DNA of 64,000 nt from Burkholderia stagnalis (GCF_902830275.1 NZ_CADESW010000004.1:62001-126000), one strand, 5' to 3'. Numbered from the stretch's first letter, positions 18,025 through 27,222 are shown. Notes: generated by a model from the letters alone, not told the origin. Numbers and translations are program-made.

Positions 18025-18600
18025 TCAATGCCCGCCCGGCGCCAGCAATTCGGCAATCAACGCGGCCGCGCCCGGCCACTCGCCATAACCGGAAGCCGGG
18101 TTCAGATGGCCGACCTCGCCAAGATCGACGAGCCGGCTGCCCCACCCGGCCGCCAGCGCTTCCACGCGTTCGAACCGCGCCAGCGGATCGTTGCGGCTCG
18201 CGGCGACGAGGCTCGGAAACGGCAGCCGCTGCGTCGGCACGGGCGTCCAGCCGTGTGCGTCGAGCGCCTCCATCGTCGGATAGCCGTCCGGCATCGGCTC
18301 ATCCAGATCGGCCGGCGTCGCGAGCAGCGCGCCTCGAATCGCGCGCGTCGCCTGCCGCGCCCAGTGCACGGCGATCATCACGCCCGCGCTGTGCGCGACG
18401 AGGACCACCGGGCCGTCGATGGCCGCGAGCGCGGCATCGAGCGCCGCGACCCGCGCGGCGCGGCTGAGCTTGTCGCGTTCGAGCGGCGCGACCGAGCGCG
18501 CGTTCGGCAGGCGCCGTTCGAGATGGGTCTGCCAGTGGTCTTCGACGTGATCGCGCAAGCCGGGCACGATCAGGATGGTGGGCGTTTTCGCCAGGGTCAT
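18025..18600 (-). CDS. Small serine hydrolase, RBBP9/YdeN family
   Basis: 191 residues, normal for the family. The catalytic triad can be placed: Ser in LVAHSAGV (about residue 70), Asp in ASRNDPLA, and His in GHLNPASGYGEW. The N-terminal LIVPGLRDHVEDHWQTHLE is the family signature. It hydrolyses esters or related bonds; physiological substrates of YdeN proteins are mostly unknown. It lies 26 bases after the MFS gene and may be the last gene of the BKACE operon. Confidence 0.88.
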   Translation of the reverse strand: MTLAKTPTILIVPGLRDHVEDHWQTHLERRLPNARSVAPLERDKLSRAARVAALDAALAAIDGPVVLVAHSAGVMIAVHWARQATRAIRGALLATPADLDEPMPDGYPTMEALDAHGWTPVPTQRLPFPSLVAASRNDPLARFERVEALAAGWGSRLVDLGEVGHLNPASGYGEWPGAAALIAELLAPGGH

Positions 18601-18626
18601 GCAGCCTCCAGGGGAACCAACGGAAA

Positions 18627-19955
18627 TCAGGAATGAACGGACGCGCGCCGGCTACGTTCTGCGCGTGCGAGATCGGCCACATAGCTCGCGCGCCCGATCG
18701 AGAAGACCGCCGCGGCCGCGAGCGGCACGACGGGAATCCATTGCAGCGCGACACCGAGCCCCACGTGATCGGCGACCCAGCCGGTCAGCAGCGGCCCGGG
18801 CGCCATGCCGAGCAGGTTGTTCGCGAGCGTGAGCGTCGCGAATGCCGACGCGTGGATCGCGGCGGGCGTCAGGTTCGCGACCATCGCGCCCGATGCGCCG
18901 GACGCGCCCGCGCCGACCAGCATCCCGACGCCGATCAGCGCGAGCTGCAGCGGCCCGGGCGGCAGCCGGAACGCGAGCGCGAGGCTGCCGCACGTCAGCA
19001 GGCAATAGGTGATCGCGGTCAGCCACTTGCGTGCGCCGTCGGCCTTGCCGATCCGGTCGGTGACGATCCCGCAGCCGACCATCCCGATGCCGGCGATCAG
19101 CACGAAGCCCGCCGCGAGCACCGCGGCCCGGTCGGGCGCCATCGCGTAGTCGCGGTTCAGGTAGCTCGGCAGCCACGCGAACAGCGCGCCCGGCACGAAC
19201 AGGTGCAGCCCGCTGCCGATGTACGCGCAGATCACCGAGCGCGATGAAAACAGCCCCGTCATCAGCGCGCGCAGGCTGCCGCGCACGTCGCGCGGCGCAT
19301 CCGGGCCGCGCCGGCACGGCTCGGGCCGGCACGCGGCGAGCCGCCGCTCGGTGACGGCGCAGCGGTACGCGACCAGCAGCACGAGCCCGAGCGCGGCCAT
19401 CACGCCGAACGACCAGCGCCAGCCGAGGTGCGCGCCGACCACGCCGCCGAGCGCCATCCCGAACACCGAGCCGAACGCACCGCCGGCCATGAACGCGCCG
19501 GTCAGCGTCGCGCGCAGATGCACCGGAAAGATGCTCAGGATCAGCGCGATGCCGACGCTGCCGTACGCGGCCTCGCCGAGCCCGACGAACCCGCGCGCGA
19601 CGAGCATTTCCGTGTAGTGGGTCGACAGCGCGCAGCCGAGCGTCGCGACGCTCCACAGCGCAGCCATCAGCACGATGCTGCGCACGCGTCCGAAGCGGTC
19701 GGCGAGCACCGACAGCGGAAACGTCAGCACGCCGACCAGCAGCGCGACGATCCCGCTCAGCGAGCCGAGCTGCGTATCGGTGAGCCCCCACGCGTGCTTC
19801 AGCAGCGGAAACACCGCGTTCAGCACCTGACGCGACATGTAATCGGACAGCAACAGGCCGACGGTCAGCCCGAACACGAGCCACGCGAATGCGGGCGCGC
19901 GGCCGCGAACCTCGGCCACGCCCTGCATCGACGGCTCGACATGATGGATCAGCAT
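18627..19955 (-). CDS. MFS transporter
   Basis: 442 residues, 12 predicted spans. The TM2-TM3 motif LADRFGRVRSIVLM, the TM4 motif ARGFVGLGEAAYGSVG and a second loop motif (VTDRIGKADGARKW) are visible. A strong GGAGGAG precedes the ATG at 19955. It follows the BKACE gene by 173 bases on the same strand, so it is probably the uptake system for the compound degraded by that operon. The family resembles organic-acid and hexuronate-type porters. Confidence 0.85.
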   Translation of the reverse strand: MLIHHVEPSMQGVAEVRGRAPAFAWLVFGLTVGLLLSDYMSRQVLNAVFPLLKHAWGLTDTQLGSLSGIVALLVGVLTFPLSVLADRFGRVRSIVLMAALWSVATLGCALSTHYTEMLVARGFVGLGEAAYGSVGIALILSIFPVHLRATLTGAFMAGGAFGSVFGMALGGVVGAHLGWRWSFGVMAALGLVLLVAYRCAVTERRLAACRPEPCRRGPDAPRDVRGSLRALMTGLFSSRSVICAYIGSGLHLFVPGALFAWLPSYLNRDYAMAPDRAAVLAAGFVLIAGIGMVGCGIVTDRIGKADGARKWLTAITYCLLTCGSLALAFRLPPGPLQLALIGVGMLVGAGASGASGAMVANLTPAAIHASAFATLTLANNLLGMAPGPLLTGWVADHVGLGVALQWIPVVPLAAAAVFSIGRASYVADLARAERSRRASVHS

Positions 19956-20128
19956 GCGTGTCTCCTCCGGTGCCGGACGCAGTGATGCGCTAGCGCGTCG
20001 GCACGGTTTGCGCGGCCCCGCTCCGTTTGCCGGAGTCCGCCCTGCGCGGTGCGCGCAGGGTGGGTGCCGCACGCTGAATGTTCGGCGGACGGCGGCCGCA
20101 GCGGCCATCCGCCCGGATGTGCGCCGCG

Positions 20129-21184
20129 TCAGGCCGCGCGCAGGGGCACGTTCACCTGGCCCGGCCGGCGGTTCGGCGCCATGCCGAGCTGCGCGAGCGT
20201 CTCGTCGACGCCGTCGTACTGCACGCCGATCCGGTAGATCGCCTTCGCCTCCCGGCCGGTCGCGATCTCGCGGCCGAGTTCGCGCGCGATCCGCGCGCAC
20301 TGCTCGACCTGCTGCACCGACGTCATCCGGTTGCCCTTCTGGTCGATGATCGTGTCCTCGATCCCGCAGCGCGGATGCAGCCCCATCGCCATCGCGATCG
20401 TGTTGATCGGCAGCACGTTCTTCATCAGCGATTCGAGCGTGATGCACGCGCCGTCCGGGCAGCGCCGCACGAACTCCATGAAGTTGTACGGGTTCGGGCC
20501 GTCGAAGCCGCCGCCGATGCCGACCCACGTGACGTTCAGCGGGCCGCGATAGACGCCGCGGCGGATCATCCGCTCGAGCGTTTCCAGCGAATGCATGCCG
20601 GTGAGCTGGAAATGCGGCTGGATGCCGGCCGCCTGCAGCCGGCGCAGATGCTCCTCGACCCAGCCGGGGCCGGCCGGCACGGTCATCTCGCGATACGCCT
20701 CCCAGTACGCGGCTTCGTTCAGCGACGTGCCGGCGATGTCGCGGCGGTTCATCAGCTCGGTGATGTTCATCTGCACCGTGTTGATCGCGACCGTCACCTG
20801 GTCGGGCTTCGGGCTCAGCTCGGCGAGCATGTGGCGCGTGTCGTCGGACAGCCACTTCGCCTCCGCGCCGTCGCCTTCCGGCGCGAACGAGATCGAGCCG
20901 CCCACCTGCAGGATCATGTCGGGCACCGCGTCGCGCAGCCGGCCGAGCAGCTCGTTGAACTTCGACAGCCGCTTGCTGCCCTTGCCGTCCGGTTCGCGCA
21001 CGTGCAGGTGCAGCACGGTGGCGCCCGCGTTGTAGCAGTCCACGGCCTTCTGCACGTGCTCGTCCATCGTCACCGGGATGTCTTCGGGGAAATCCGCCGG
21101 CATCCATTCGGGGCCGTACGGCGCGACCGTGATCACCACCTTGTCCTGGTTTTCCGGGTGCAGCGAATCGTCGAGAAATTGCAT
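20129..21184 (-). CDS. BKACE family (DUF849) beta-keto acid cleavage enzyme
   Basis: 351 residues, TIM-barrel family that condenses a beta-keto acid with acetyl-CoA and releases acetoacetate plus a new CoA ester. Zinc-binding His-x-His is in TVLHLHVREPDG (about residues 57-68), with later family blocks LQVGGSISF, NVTWVGIGGGFDGPNPYNF, SLMKNVLPINTIAMAMGLHPRCGIEDTI and NRMTSVQQVEQCARIARELGRE. GGAGGA precedes the ATG. Characterised relatives act on 3-keto-5-aminohexanoate or dehydrocarnitine. The neighbouring TauD dioxygenase, oxidoreductase and MFS genes imply a pathway that produces a beta-keto acid. Confidence 0.92.
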   Translation of the reverse strand: MQFLDDSLHPENQDKVVITVAPYGPEWMPADFPEDIPVTMDEHVQKAVDCYNAGATVLHLHVREPDGKGSKRLSKFNELLGRLRDAVPDMILQVGGSISFAPEGDGAEAKWLSDDTRHMLAELSPKPDQVTVAINTVQMNITELMNRRDIAGTSLNEAAYWEAYREMTVPAGPGWVEEHLRRLQAAGIQPHFQLTGMHSLETLERMIRRGVYRGPLNVTWVGIGGGFDGPNPYNFMEFVRRCPDGACITLESLMKNVLPINTIAMAMGLHPRCGIEDTIIDQKGNRMTSVQQVEQCARIARELGREIATGREAKAIYRIGVQYDGVDETLAQLGMAPNRRPGQVNVPLRAA

Positions 21185-21228
21185 GTCGTCCTCCAGTTTG
21201 AATCGTCGTATGCGGGGGCGTGGCGGGC

Positions 21229-22077
21229 TCAGAACGGCGCGTCGCCGACGATCCCCGCGCGTTCCATCCTGCGCACGCACGGCGGGTAGTCCATCACCGC
21301 GTAGTGCTGGGTGCTGCGGTTGTCCCAGAGCGCGACGCTGTTCTTCCGCCAGCGCCAGCGCACCTGGTATTCGGGGATCTGCGCCTGGCTGACCAGGTAC
21401 TGCAGCAGCTGGCCCGCGCCCGGGTTCGCGTCCTGCCCGAAGCGCACGCGCTCGGGCGTATGGAAATTCGTGAAGTGCGTCGTGAACGCATTCACGTACA
21501 GCACCTTTTCGCCCGTTTCGGGGTGCGTGCGCACGACCGGGTGCTCGGCGTCCGGGTACTGCGCCTTCAGCGCGAGCCGCTTGTCGATCGGCATCGCCGC
21601 GCCGAAGCTTGCCTCGATGCTGTGCCGCGCGCGCAGCCCGTCGATCTGCTGCTTCACGTGCGCGGGCAGGTTCTCGTAGGCGAGCACCATGTTCGCCCAC
21701 AGCGTGTCGCCGCCGACCGGCGGGCACTCGACGCAGCGCAGCACGCAGCCGAACGGCGGCGCCACGCGCCAGCTCGCGTCGCTGTGCCACGCGTTCTCGT
21801 AGCGGTCGTTCGGCTGGTCCGGCGACTTGTAGATCCGCACGAGGCCCGGATGCTCGGGATCGCTGCCGGCGACCGGGTGATCCTCCAGCTCGCCGAAGCG
21901 CCGCGCGAACGCGACGTGCTCGGCGCGCGTGATGTCCTGGTCGCGCAGGAACAGCACGCGGTGGGTCAGCAGCAGCGCGCGGATCTCGGCGAACAGGCCG
22001 TCGTCGTGCACGGCATCGGCGAGGCTGACGCCGTGCAGTTCCGCGCCGATCGCGCAGGTGAGCGGTTCGACTCGCAT
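21229..22077 (-). CDS. TauD/TfdA family Fe(II)/2-oxoglutarate dioxygenase
   Basis: 282 residues. The iron triad is readable: His and Asp in ENAWHSDASW (His-x-Asp near residue 100) and the distal His in STQHYAVMDY, followed by the 2-oxoglutarate-binding Arg in PPCVRRMER. The family hydroxylates small acids such as taurine, 2,4-D or gamma-butyrobetaine. AGGAGG lies just upstream of the ATG. It is placed between the quinone-oxidoreductase-like gene and BKACE in the same operon, and could start the breakdown by hydroxylating the transported substrate. Confidence 0.93.
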   Translation of the reverse strand: MRVEPLTCAIGAELHGVSLADAVHDDGLFAEIRALLLTHRVLFLRDQDITRAEHVAFARRFGELEDHPVAGSDPEHPGLVRIYKSPDQPNDRYENAWHSDASWRVAPPFGCVLRCVECPPVGGDTLWANMVLAYENLPAHVKQQIDGLRARHSIEASFGAAMPIDKRLALKAQYPDAEHPVVRTHPETGEKVLYVNAFTTHFTNFHTPERVRFGQDANPGAGQLLQYLVSQAQIPEYQVRWRWRKNSVALWDNRSTQHYAVMDYPPCVRRMERAGIVGDAPF

Positions 22078-22087
22078 GGCCGCCTCC

Positions 22088-23068
22088 TCAGATCTCGAAG
22101 ACCGACGAACCCGTGGTCCGGCCGCTCTCCAGGTCGCGATGCGCGCGCGCCGCGTCCTCGAGCGCGTAGCGCTGGTTGATCTCGATCCGGATCCGGCCGG
22201 CGGCGACATGGCCGAACAGCTCGCCCGCCAGTTCCGCCTTCTCGGCCGGATCGGCGATGTAGTCGGCGAGCGCCGGGCGCGTCAGGTAGAGCGACCCCTT
22301 CATCGCGAGCAACTGCGGATTGAACGGCGGAATCGGGCCCGACGCGGTACCGACGCACACCATCAGCCCGCGGCGCTTGAGCGCATTCAGCGACGCGTCG
22401 AAGGTGTCCTTGCCGACGCTGTCGAACACGACGTCGACGCCCCTGCCGTCGGTCAGTTCGCGCACGCGCTGCGCGATGTCCTCGCGGCGATGGACGATCA
22501 CGTGGTCGCAGCCGTGCGCCCGCGCGATATCCGCCTTCGCGTCGCTCGATACCGTGCCGATCACGGTCAGGCCGAGCAGCTTCGCCCATTGCGACACGAT
22601 CAGGCCGACGCCGCCGGCCGCCGCGTGCAGCAGGATGCTGTCGCCTGCCTTGAACGCGTGGATGCGGCGCAGCAGGTAGGCGGCGGTGAGGCCGCGCATC
22701 GTCATCGCGGCCGCCGTGTCGCACGCGATCGCGTCGGGCAGCCGGATCAGCGGCGCGGCCGGCACCAGGCGCTCGGTGCTGTACGCGCCGAGCGTGTCGA
22801 GGAAGCCCGTATAGGTCACGCGATCGCCGACCGCCACCTGCGTGACGCCCGCGCCGACGGCCTCGACCACGCCCGCCGCCTCGACGCCGATGCCGGACGG
22901 CAGCGGCACCGGATACAGGCCGCTGCGGAAATAGGTGTCGGCGAAATTCAGCCCGACCGCGGCGTGCTTCACGCGCACCTGGCCAGGCCCCGGCTCGCCC
23001 ACCTCGACGGTTTCCCGGCGCAGCACTTCCGGGCCGCCCGTCTCGTGAAATCGCACTGCATGTGCCAT
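22088..23068 (-). CDS. Quinone oxidoreductase family protein (QOR/zeta-crystallin-like MDR)
   Basis: 326 residues. N-terminal GroES-like half (GPGQVRVKHAAVGLNFADTYFRSGLYPVPLP) and a C-terminal Rossmann half with LLHAAAGGVGLIVSQWAKLLG (about residues 140-160). The zinc-binding Cys cluster of alcohol dehydrogenases is absent, as expected for QOR. It uses NADPH to reduce quinones or enones. It is ten bases upstream of the dioxygenase gene and 18 bases after the Usp-like gene, so it belongs to the same transcript. Confidence 0.9.
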   Translation of the reverse strand: MAHAVRFHETGGPEVLRRETVEVGEPGPGQVRVKHAAVGLNFADTYFRSGLYPVPLPSGIGVEAAGVVEAVGAGVTQVAVGDRVTYTGFLDTLGAYSTERLVPAAPLIRLPDAIACDTAAAMTMRGLTAAYLLRRIHAFKAGDSILLHAAAGGVGLIVSQWAKLLGLTVIGTVSSDAKADIARAHGCDHVIVHRREDIAQRVRELTDGRGVDVVFDSVGKDTFDASLNALKRRGLMVCVGTASGPIPPFNPQLLAMKGSLYLTRPALADYIADPAEKAELAGELFGHVAAGRIRIEINQRYALEDAARAHRDLESGRTTGSSVFEI

Positions 23069-23086
23069 GTCTGTCTCCGTGGTAGA

Positions 23087-23986
23087 TCAGTCGGATGCGC
23101 GTCGCGCATCGTCGGTTTCGTTTGTATTCGTGTTCATGTCGGCGGGCGGGCCCGCGTCGAGGGCCGCCCAGTCCGCGTCGCTCAGGTAGCGCCGCGCAGC
23201 CGGGAAGATCACGCCCTCCTTGCGTCCCATCTGTTCGAAGACGCCGCGCGCATAGCGCGCGAGCGCCGCGTCGAACGCAGCGGCCCCGGCCTGCGGCGGC
23301 ACGTCCTCCGCCATGCCCGCCAGTGCATCGAGTGCCTGCGCGTCGCGCCGCTGCTGGCGCGCCAGTTCGTCCAGCTCCGCCGCCACGCACTCGGTGCGCG
23401 CGCGCAGCATCGCGAACAACTGCGCCTCCGTGACGTCGCCGCGATCGGGCCGTTGCTTGCCGGCGAGATCCGCGAGCACGCGCCGCATGGCGGCCGCGCG
23501 CTGCTCGGGTTCGCCGGTTGCGGCGCCGCATCGCATCAGCGCATGCAGCAGCGCGGCGACCGCGCGATGCGCGTCGAGACAGCGGGCGATCACCCGCGCC
23601 GCCGCCGGCGGCGAGGCCGCACACACGAGCACCGGCACGGCGCTCGCCGCGAGCAGGTCGTGTAGTCGCGCGCCCGCCGCCGCGTCGGCGCTGCCCGGCA
23701 GTGCGGCCACGCAGATCAGGTCGCAGCCGTGGCGGCCGGCCAGTTCGTCGAGCGTCGCGCCGTCCGCCGACGCAATCGCATGCGACACCCCCTGCGCGCG
23801 GGCGGCCGCTTCCACTTTGGCACCCTGCTCCGCGGCCTGCGCTCCGGGTAAATACGGGCCCGGCGCGGCGCCGGCCAGCACGAACGTGATGCGCGCGCCG
23901 ATCGCGCGGGCCAGTTCGAGCGCATGGCCCACCGCGTCGATGCCGCCGGGCGCGCACTCGACCGTCACGAGCAGGTGGCGATACAT
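23087..23986 (-). CDS. Universal-stress-protein-like domain fused to a degenerate hemerythrin-like bundle
   Basis: 299 residues. Residues 1-130 resemble a UspA fold (MYRHLLVTVECAPGGIDAVGHALELARAIGARITFVLAG, ending PVLVCAAS). The rest is a helical domain ending GRKEGVIFPAARRYLSDADWAAL, the usual end of hemerythrin HHE domains. Most of the His that bind the di-iron centre are missing: after DAHRAVAALLHAL the expected His positions are occupied by other residues. The start at 23986 is the only ATG and has a poor ribosome-binding site. It is the first gene of the leftward operon and divergent from the MalT-like regulator. Confidence 0.7.
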   Translation of the reverse strand: MYRHLLVTVECAPGGIDAVGHALELARAIGARITFVLAGAAPGPYLPGAQAAEQGAKVEAAARAQGVSHAIASADGATLDELAGRHGCDLICVAALPGSADAAAGARLHDLLAASAVPVLVCAASPPAAARVIARCLDAHRAVAALLHALMRCGAATGEPEQRAAAMRRVLADLAGKQRPDRGDVTEAQLFAMLRARTECVAAELDELARQQRRDAQALDALAGMAEDVPPQAGAAAFDAALARYARGVFEQMGRKEGVIFPAARRYLSDADWAALDAGPPADMNTNTNETDDARRASD

Positions 23987-24208
23987 CGCGCGGCTCACCC
24001 GGCGCGCGGCACGCCGGCCGGCGTGGCGGTGAAGTCTGTCGGCATGGCATGCTCCTCGTGCTTGTGTCGGAACCCATGCTATCGACGCGGCGCGGTACCG
24101 GCCCCACTCGCGACGGGGGGGATTGACGCGCGCGGCGGGTTCGGCCGATCCTTCCCCCACGATCCACACCGGACGCCGGCCCTGCCCGGCTGCCGACCTG
24201 CTCCCCCG

Positions 24209-26911
24209 ATGGCCCACCCTGCGACCCGCGACGACACCGCCCCCACCGAGCTGGTACTGAAGACGACCGCGCCGCGCGTATCCGCGCAGCTTGTCGCGCG
24301 CGCACGGCTGAGCCTGTCGGCGGCAGGTTTCGGCGATCGCCAGGTGACGCTCGTGCAGGCGCCGGCCGGCTACGGCAAGACGTCGCTGCTCGCGCAATGG
24401 CGCCGCGAATACCTGGCGCTCGGCCATGCGGTCGTCTGGCTGTCGGCGGACGAGCGCGACGACGCGCCGCGCCTGCTGCAAGGGCTCGTGCAGGCCGTGC
24501 GCACCGGCTGCGCGCGCCCCGGCTTCGGCCGCCTGATCGCGAGCGGCGCGCTGGACGCGGCGCGCGCGCTCGAAGGCGTGACCGCGTGGCTCGCCGAGGT
24601 CGCGCAGCTGTCGATCGATGCGCTGCTGATCGTCGACGAAGCCGAGCGGCTGCCCGCCGCCGGCCTCGACGCGCTGACCTACGTGCTGCACAACGCGCCG
24701 CAGAACCTGCGCGTCGTGGCGGCCGCGCGGCGCGGGCTCGACCAGGCCGCGGGCGACCTGCTCGCGGGCGGGCAATGCACGCTGGTCGGCGCCGACTGGT
24801 TGAGGTTCACGCTCGACGAGACGATCGCGCTGGTGACCGGCCGCTTCGCGCAGCGGGTCGACGCCGACGCGTGCGCGCGCCTGTTCGAGCTTGTCGACGG
24901 CTGGCCGCTCGGGCTGCAGCTCGCGATGGCGGCGATGGCGCGCGCGGCCGACCCGCGCCAGGCCGTCGATGCGCTCGCCGCGCGCGCGGGCGGCACCCGC
25001 GACCGGCTCGTCGAGCTGCTGCTCGCGAACCTGTCGGCGGACGACACGGCGTTCCTCACGCGCATCAGCGTCGTCGACCTGCTGCACCCGGCGTTGTGCG
25101 ACGCATTGCTCGGCAGCGGCGACGCGCCCGCGCGCCTCGCCCGGCTCGCGCGCGACACGCCGCTGTTCATCGCATCGGACGACAGCGACTGGTGCCGGCT
25201 CCATCCGCTCGTGCGCGACGCGCTGCGCGACCGCCTCGCGGCGTGGCCGGACGCGGAGCGCGACGGCCTGCACGCGCGCGCGGCCGACTGGCTCGACGCG
25301 CACGGGATGACCGGCGAGGCCGCGCGGCACGCGTATGCGGCCGGCCGGCTCGATACGGCCTATGCGCTGGCGCGGCGCTGCCTCGAGGATGCGCTGAAGG
25401 CCGGCCGCATCAACGACGTGCTCGACTGGCTCGAACGCCTGCCCGACGCCGAGCTCGACCAGCGCCCGCCGCTGCGGATCGCCGTGGCGTGGGCGCTCGC
25501 GCTCGGCGAGCGGCACGTCGAGGCGCAGCGGCAGATCGACGGCATCCTCGCCGCGCCCGACACGCCGAGCGCGATGCGTTACGAATGCGCGCTGATCCTG
25601 AGCGCGGCCGCGTATTACGCGGACGAGATCGACCGCTTCGTCGAGCTGTTCGAGCCGTGGGCCGCATTCGTGCCGCCCGCCGCGTCATGGCTTGCACAGA
25701 TGCACGCCAACCGGCTGTCGGCGCGCGCGATCATCCTCGGCGAGCCCGCGCAGGCGCGGCGTTTCCAGCAAGGCGCGCCGCGCGGCGAAACCGCGGCCGG
25801 GTTCGGCTACGTCGCGCGCTGGGGCGAGCTGATCGCGGGCTTCAGCTACCTGTCCGAAGGGCAGCCGCAGCTGGCCGACGACGTGCTCGCCCCGGCGCTG
25901 ACCCGCGCCGAAGCGGACCTCGGCCGCCGCCATCCGCTCACCTGCATGTTCGCGGCGCTGTGCGCGGCGATCGCGTACGAGTCGGACCGGGTCGACCAGG
26001 CCGCCGCGCTGCTCGCGAACCGGCTCGACGTGCTCGAGCATTCGGGCATTCCGGATACGGTGCTGCTCGGCTACTGCACCGCCGCGCGCATCGCGCTGCT
26101 GCGCGGCGTCGAGCATCGCGCGATCGACCTGCTCGAGGCGCTGGACGCGATGGGCGTCGCGCGGCGGCTGCCGCGCCTGTCGGTCGCGAGCCTCGCCGAG
26201 CAGGTGCGGATACATGCGGCGCGTTACCGCGAGGCGACCTGCCATGCGCTGGTCGAGCGGATCGACGCGATCGCGGCCGCCGCGTTTCCCGCGCACGGGC
26301 CGCTGTGGCGGCGGCCGGTGGTGCTGCTGCAGGCCACCGCGCATGCCGGGGCCGCGCTCGCGGCCCGCCGCTGGGACGACGCCGACGCGGCGCTCGACGA
26401 GGCCGCCGTGCTCGCGCGCGAGATGAACGTCGGCCGCGCGCGCATCGAGATCATGGCGCTGAAGGCGTTCGCGCTCGAGCAGTCGGGCCGCGACGGCCGC
26501 GCGCTGCTGGTCGAGGCGATCAACCTCGCCGACGTGTTCCGTCTCACGCGCACGCTCGCCGACACGCACCCGGCCGTCGCCGACTGGGTGCGGCGCGTCG
26601 GCGACGAGGACGCCGCGCTCGGCGGCCACGCGCAGCATGCGTTGCCGACGCCGCGCATCGTGCCGCCGGCGCCCCGCGCGGCGGCCGGGCCGCGCGCGGT
26701 GCCGAGCGTCGTGCTGACGCCGAAGGAGCGCGCGATCCTCGAGCTGCTGGCGCGGAACCTGTCGAACAAGGAGATCGCGGTGGCGCTCGCCGTCGGCGAG
26801 GAAACCGTGAAGTGGCACCTGAAGAACCTGTTCGGCAAGCTCGATGCGAGCTCGCGCAAGCACGCGGTGCGCCGCGCGCTCGTGCTCGGGCTGCTGGAAA
26901 GCGCGTCCTAG
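24209..26911 (+). CDS. MalT-like ATP-dependent LuxR-family regulator (STAND)
   Basis: 900 residues. N-terminal NTPase with Walker A QAPAGYGKTSLLAQW (about residues 52-66) and Walker B-like LLIVDEAERLP. A long helical TPR-like middle follows, then a C-terminal LuxR HTH (LTPKERAILELLARNLSNKEIAVALAVGEETVKWHLKNLF). Such proteins switch on genes when an inducer and ATP are bound. It is divergent from the Usp/QOR/TauD/BKACE operon and upstream of a porin, both plausible targets. The start at 24209 was chosen because the sequence upstream in frame is antisense to the Usp gene. No clear ribosome-binding site is seen. Confidence 0.9.
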   Translation: MAHPATRDDTAPTELVLKTTAPRVSAQLVARARLSLSAAGFGDRQVTLVQAPAGYGKTSLLAQWRREYLALGHAVVWLSADERDDAPRLLQGLVQAVRTGCARPGFGRLIASGALDAARALEGVTAWLAEVAQLSIDALLIVDEAERLPAAGLDALTYVLHNAPQNLRVVAAARRGLDQAAGDLLAGGQCTLVGADWLRFTLDETIALVTGRFAQRVDADACARLFELVDGWPLGLQLAMAAMARAADPRQAVDALAARAGGTRDRLVELLLANLSADDTAFLTRISVVDLLHPALCDALLGSGDAPARLARLARDTPLFIASDDSDWCRLHPLVRDALRDRLAAWPDAERDGLHARAADWLDAHGMTGEAARHAYAAGRLDTAYALARRCLEDALKAGRINDVLDWLERLPDAELDQRPPLRIAVAWALALGERHVEAQRQIDGILAAPDTPSAMRYECALILSAAAYYADEIDRFVELFEPWAAFVPPAASWLAQMHANRLSARAIILGEPAQARRFQQGAPRGETAAGFGYVARWGELIAGFSYLSEGQPQLADDVLAPALTRAEADLGRRHPLTCMFAALCAAIAYESDRVDQAAALLANRLDVLEHSGIPDTVLLGYCTAARIALLRGVEHRAIDLLEALDAMGVARRLPRLSVASLAEQVRIHAARYREATCHALVERIDAIAAAAFPAHGPLWRRPVVLLQATAHAGAALAARRWDDADAALDEAAVLAREMNVGRARIEIMALKAFALEQSGRDGRALLVEAINLADVFRLTRTLADTHPAVADWVRRVGDEDAALGGHAQHALPTPRIVPPAPRAAAGPRAVPSVVLTPKERAILELLARNLSNKEIAVALAVGEETVKWHLKNLFGKLDASSRKHAVRRALVLGLLESAS

Positions 26912-26947
26912 CTCCTCCCCGCCTCATTTCGCTTCTCCGAAACCCTG

Positions 26948-26966
26948 CCCCCCGCGCGTGGGGGGG
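26948..26966 (+). terminator. G/C hairpin after the LuxR gene
   Basis: CCCCCC (26948-26953) and GGGGGGG (26960-26966) flank a 6-base GCGCGT loop, starting 37 bases past the regulator stop. There is no T-run, so termination is uncertain. The G-tract is followed by AATGCCC and resembles a G-tract upstream of the LuxR gene itself. Confidence 0.35.
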
Positions 26967-27069
26967 AATGCCCGTCCGTCGTTGCGTAGTCTTTCCCGCA
27001 TGACGCAACAGGATGTCGCCCGCGACGTCCGCCCGACGGAGCCGTTCCATGCCGCACTTCGAGTCCTTC

Positions 27070-27114
27070 GCTGATTCCGCTGATTCCGCTGATTCCGCTG
27101 ATTCCGCTGATTCC
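27070..27114 (+). repeat. Five tandem copies of a 9-bp unit
   Basis: GCTGATTCC is repeated five times without interruption. It lies in the 311-base gap between the LuxR gene and the porin, 108 bases before the porin ATG. It is not inside a believable gene. Copy number could change by slippage and alter spacing in the porin leader. Confidence 0.9.
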
Positions 27115-27222
27115 GTGCGCCGCATCGACGGGTGCCGGTTGCGTGCCGCCTGACACGTTTCATGCATCGCCCCGGGCGGGCTCGATCCCGTCCGGAGATA
27201 ACACGATCCCTGGAGACTTTCG

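Noticed and set aside
15323..18088. Open frame of 921 codons on the plus strand opposite the TonB receptor
   Set aside because: Arg/Ala-rich low-complexity translation with no motif; the minus-strand receptor explains the region.
23924..24208. N-terminal extension of the LuxR regulator by 95 residues
   Set aside because: The extension is antisense to the Usp-like gene and lacks NTPase similarity; ATG 24209 begins the domain.
27070..27114. CRISPR-like array
   Set aside because: The units are only 9 bp with no spacers; it is a simple tandem repeat.
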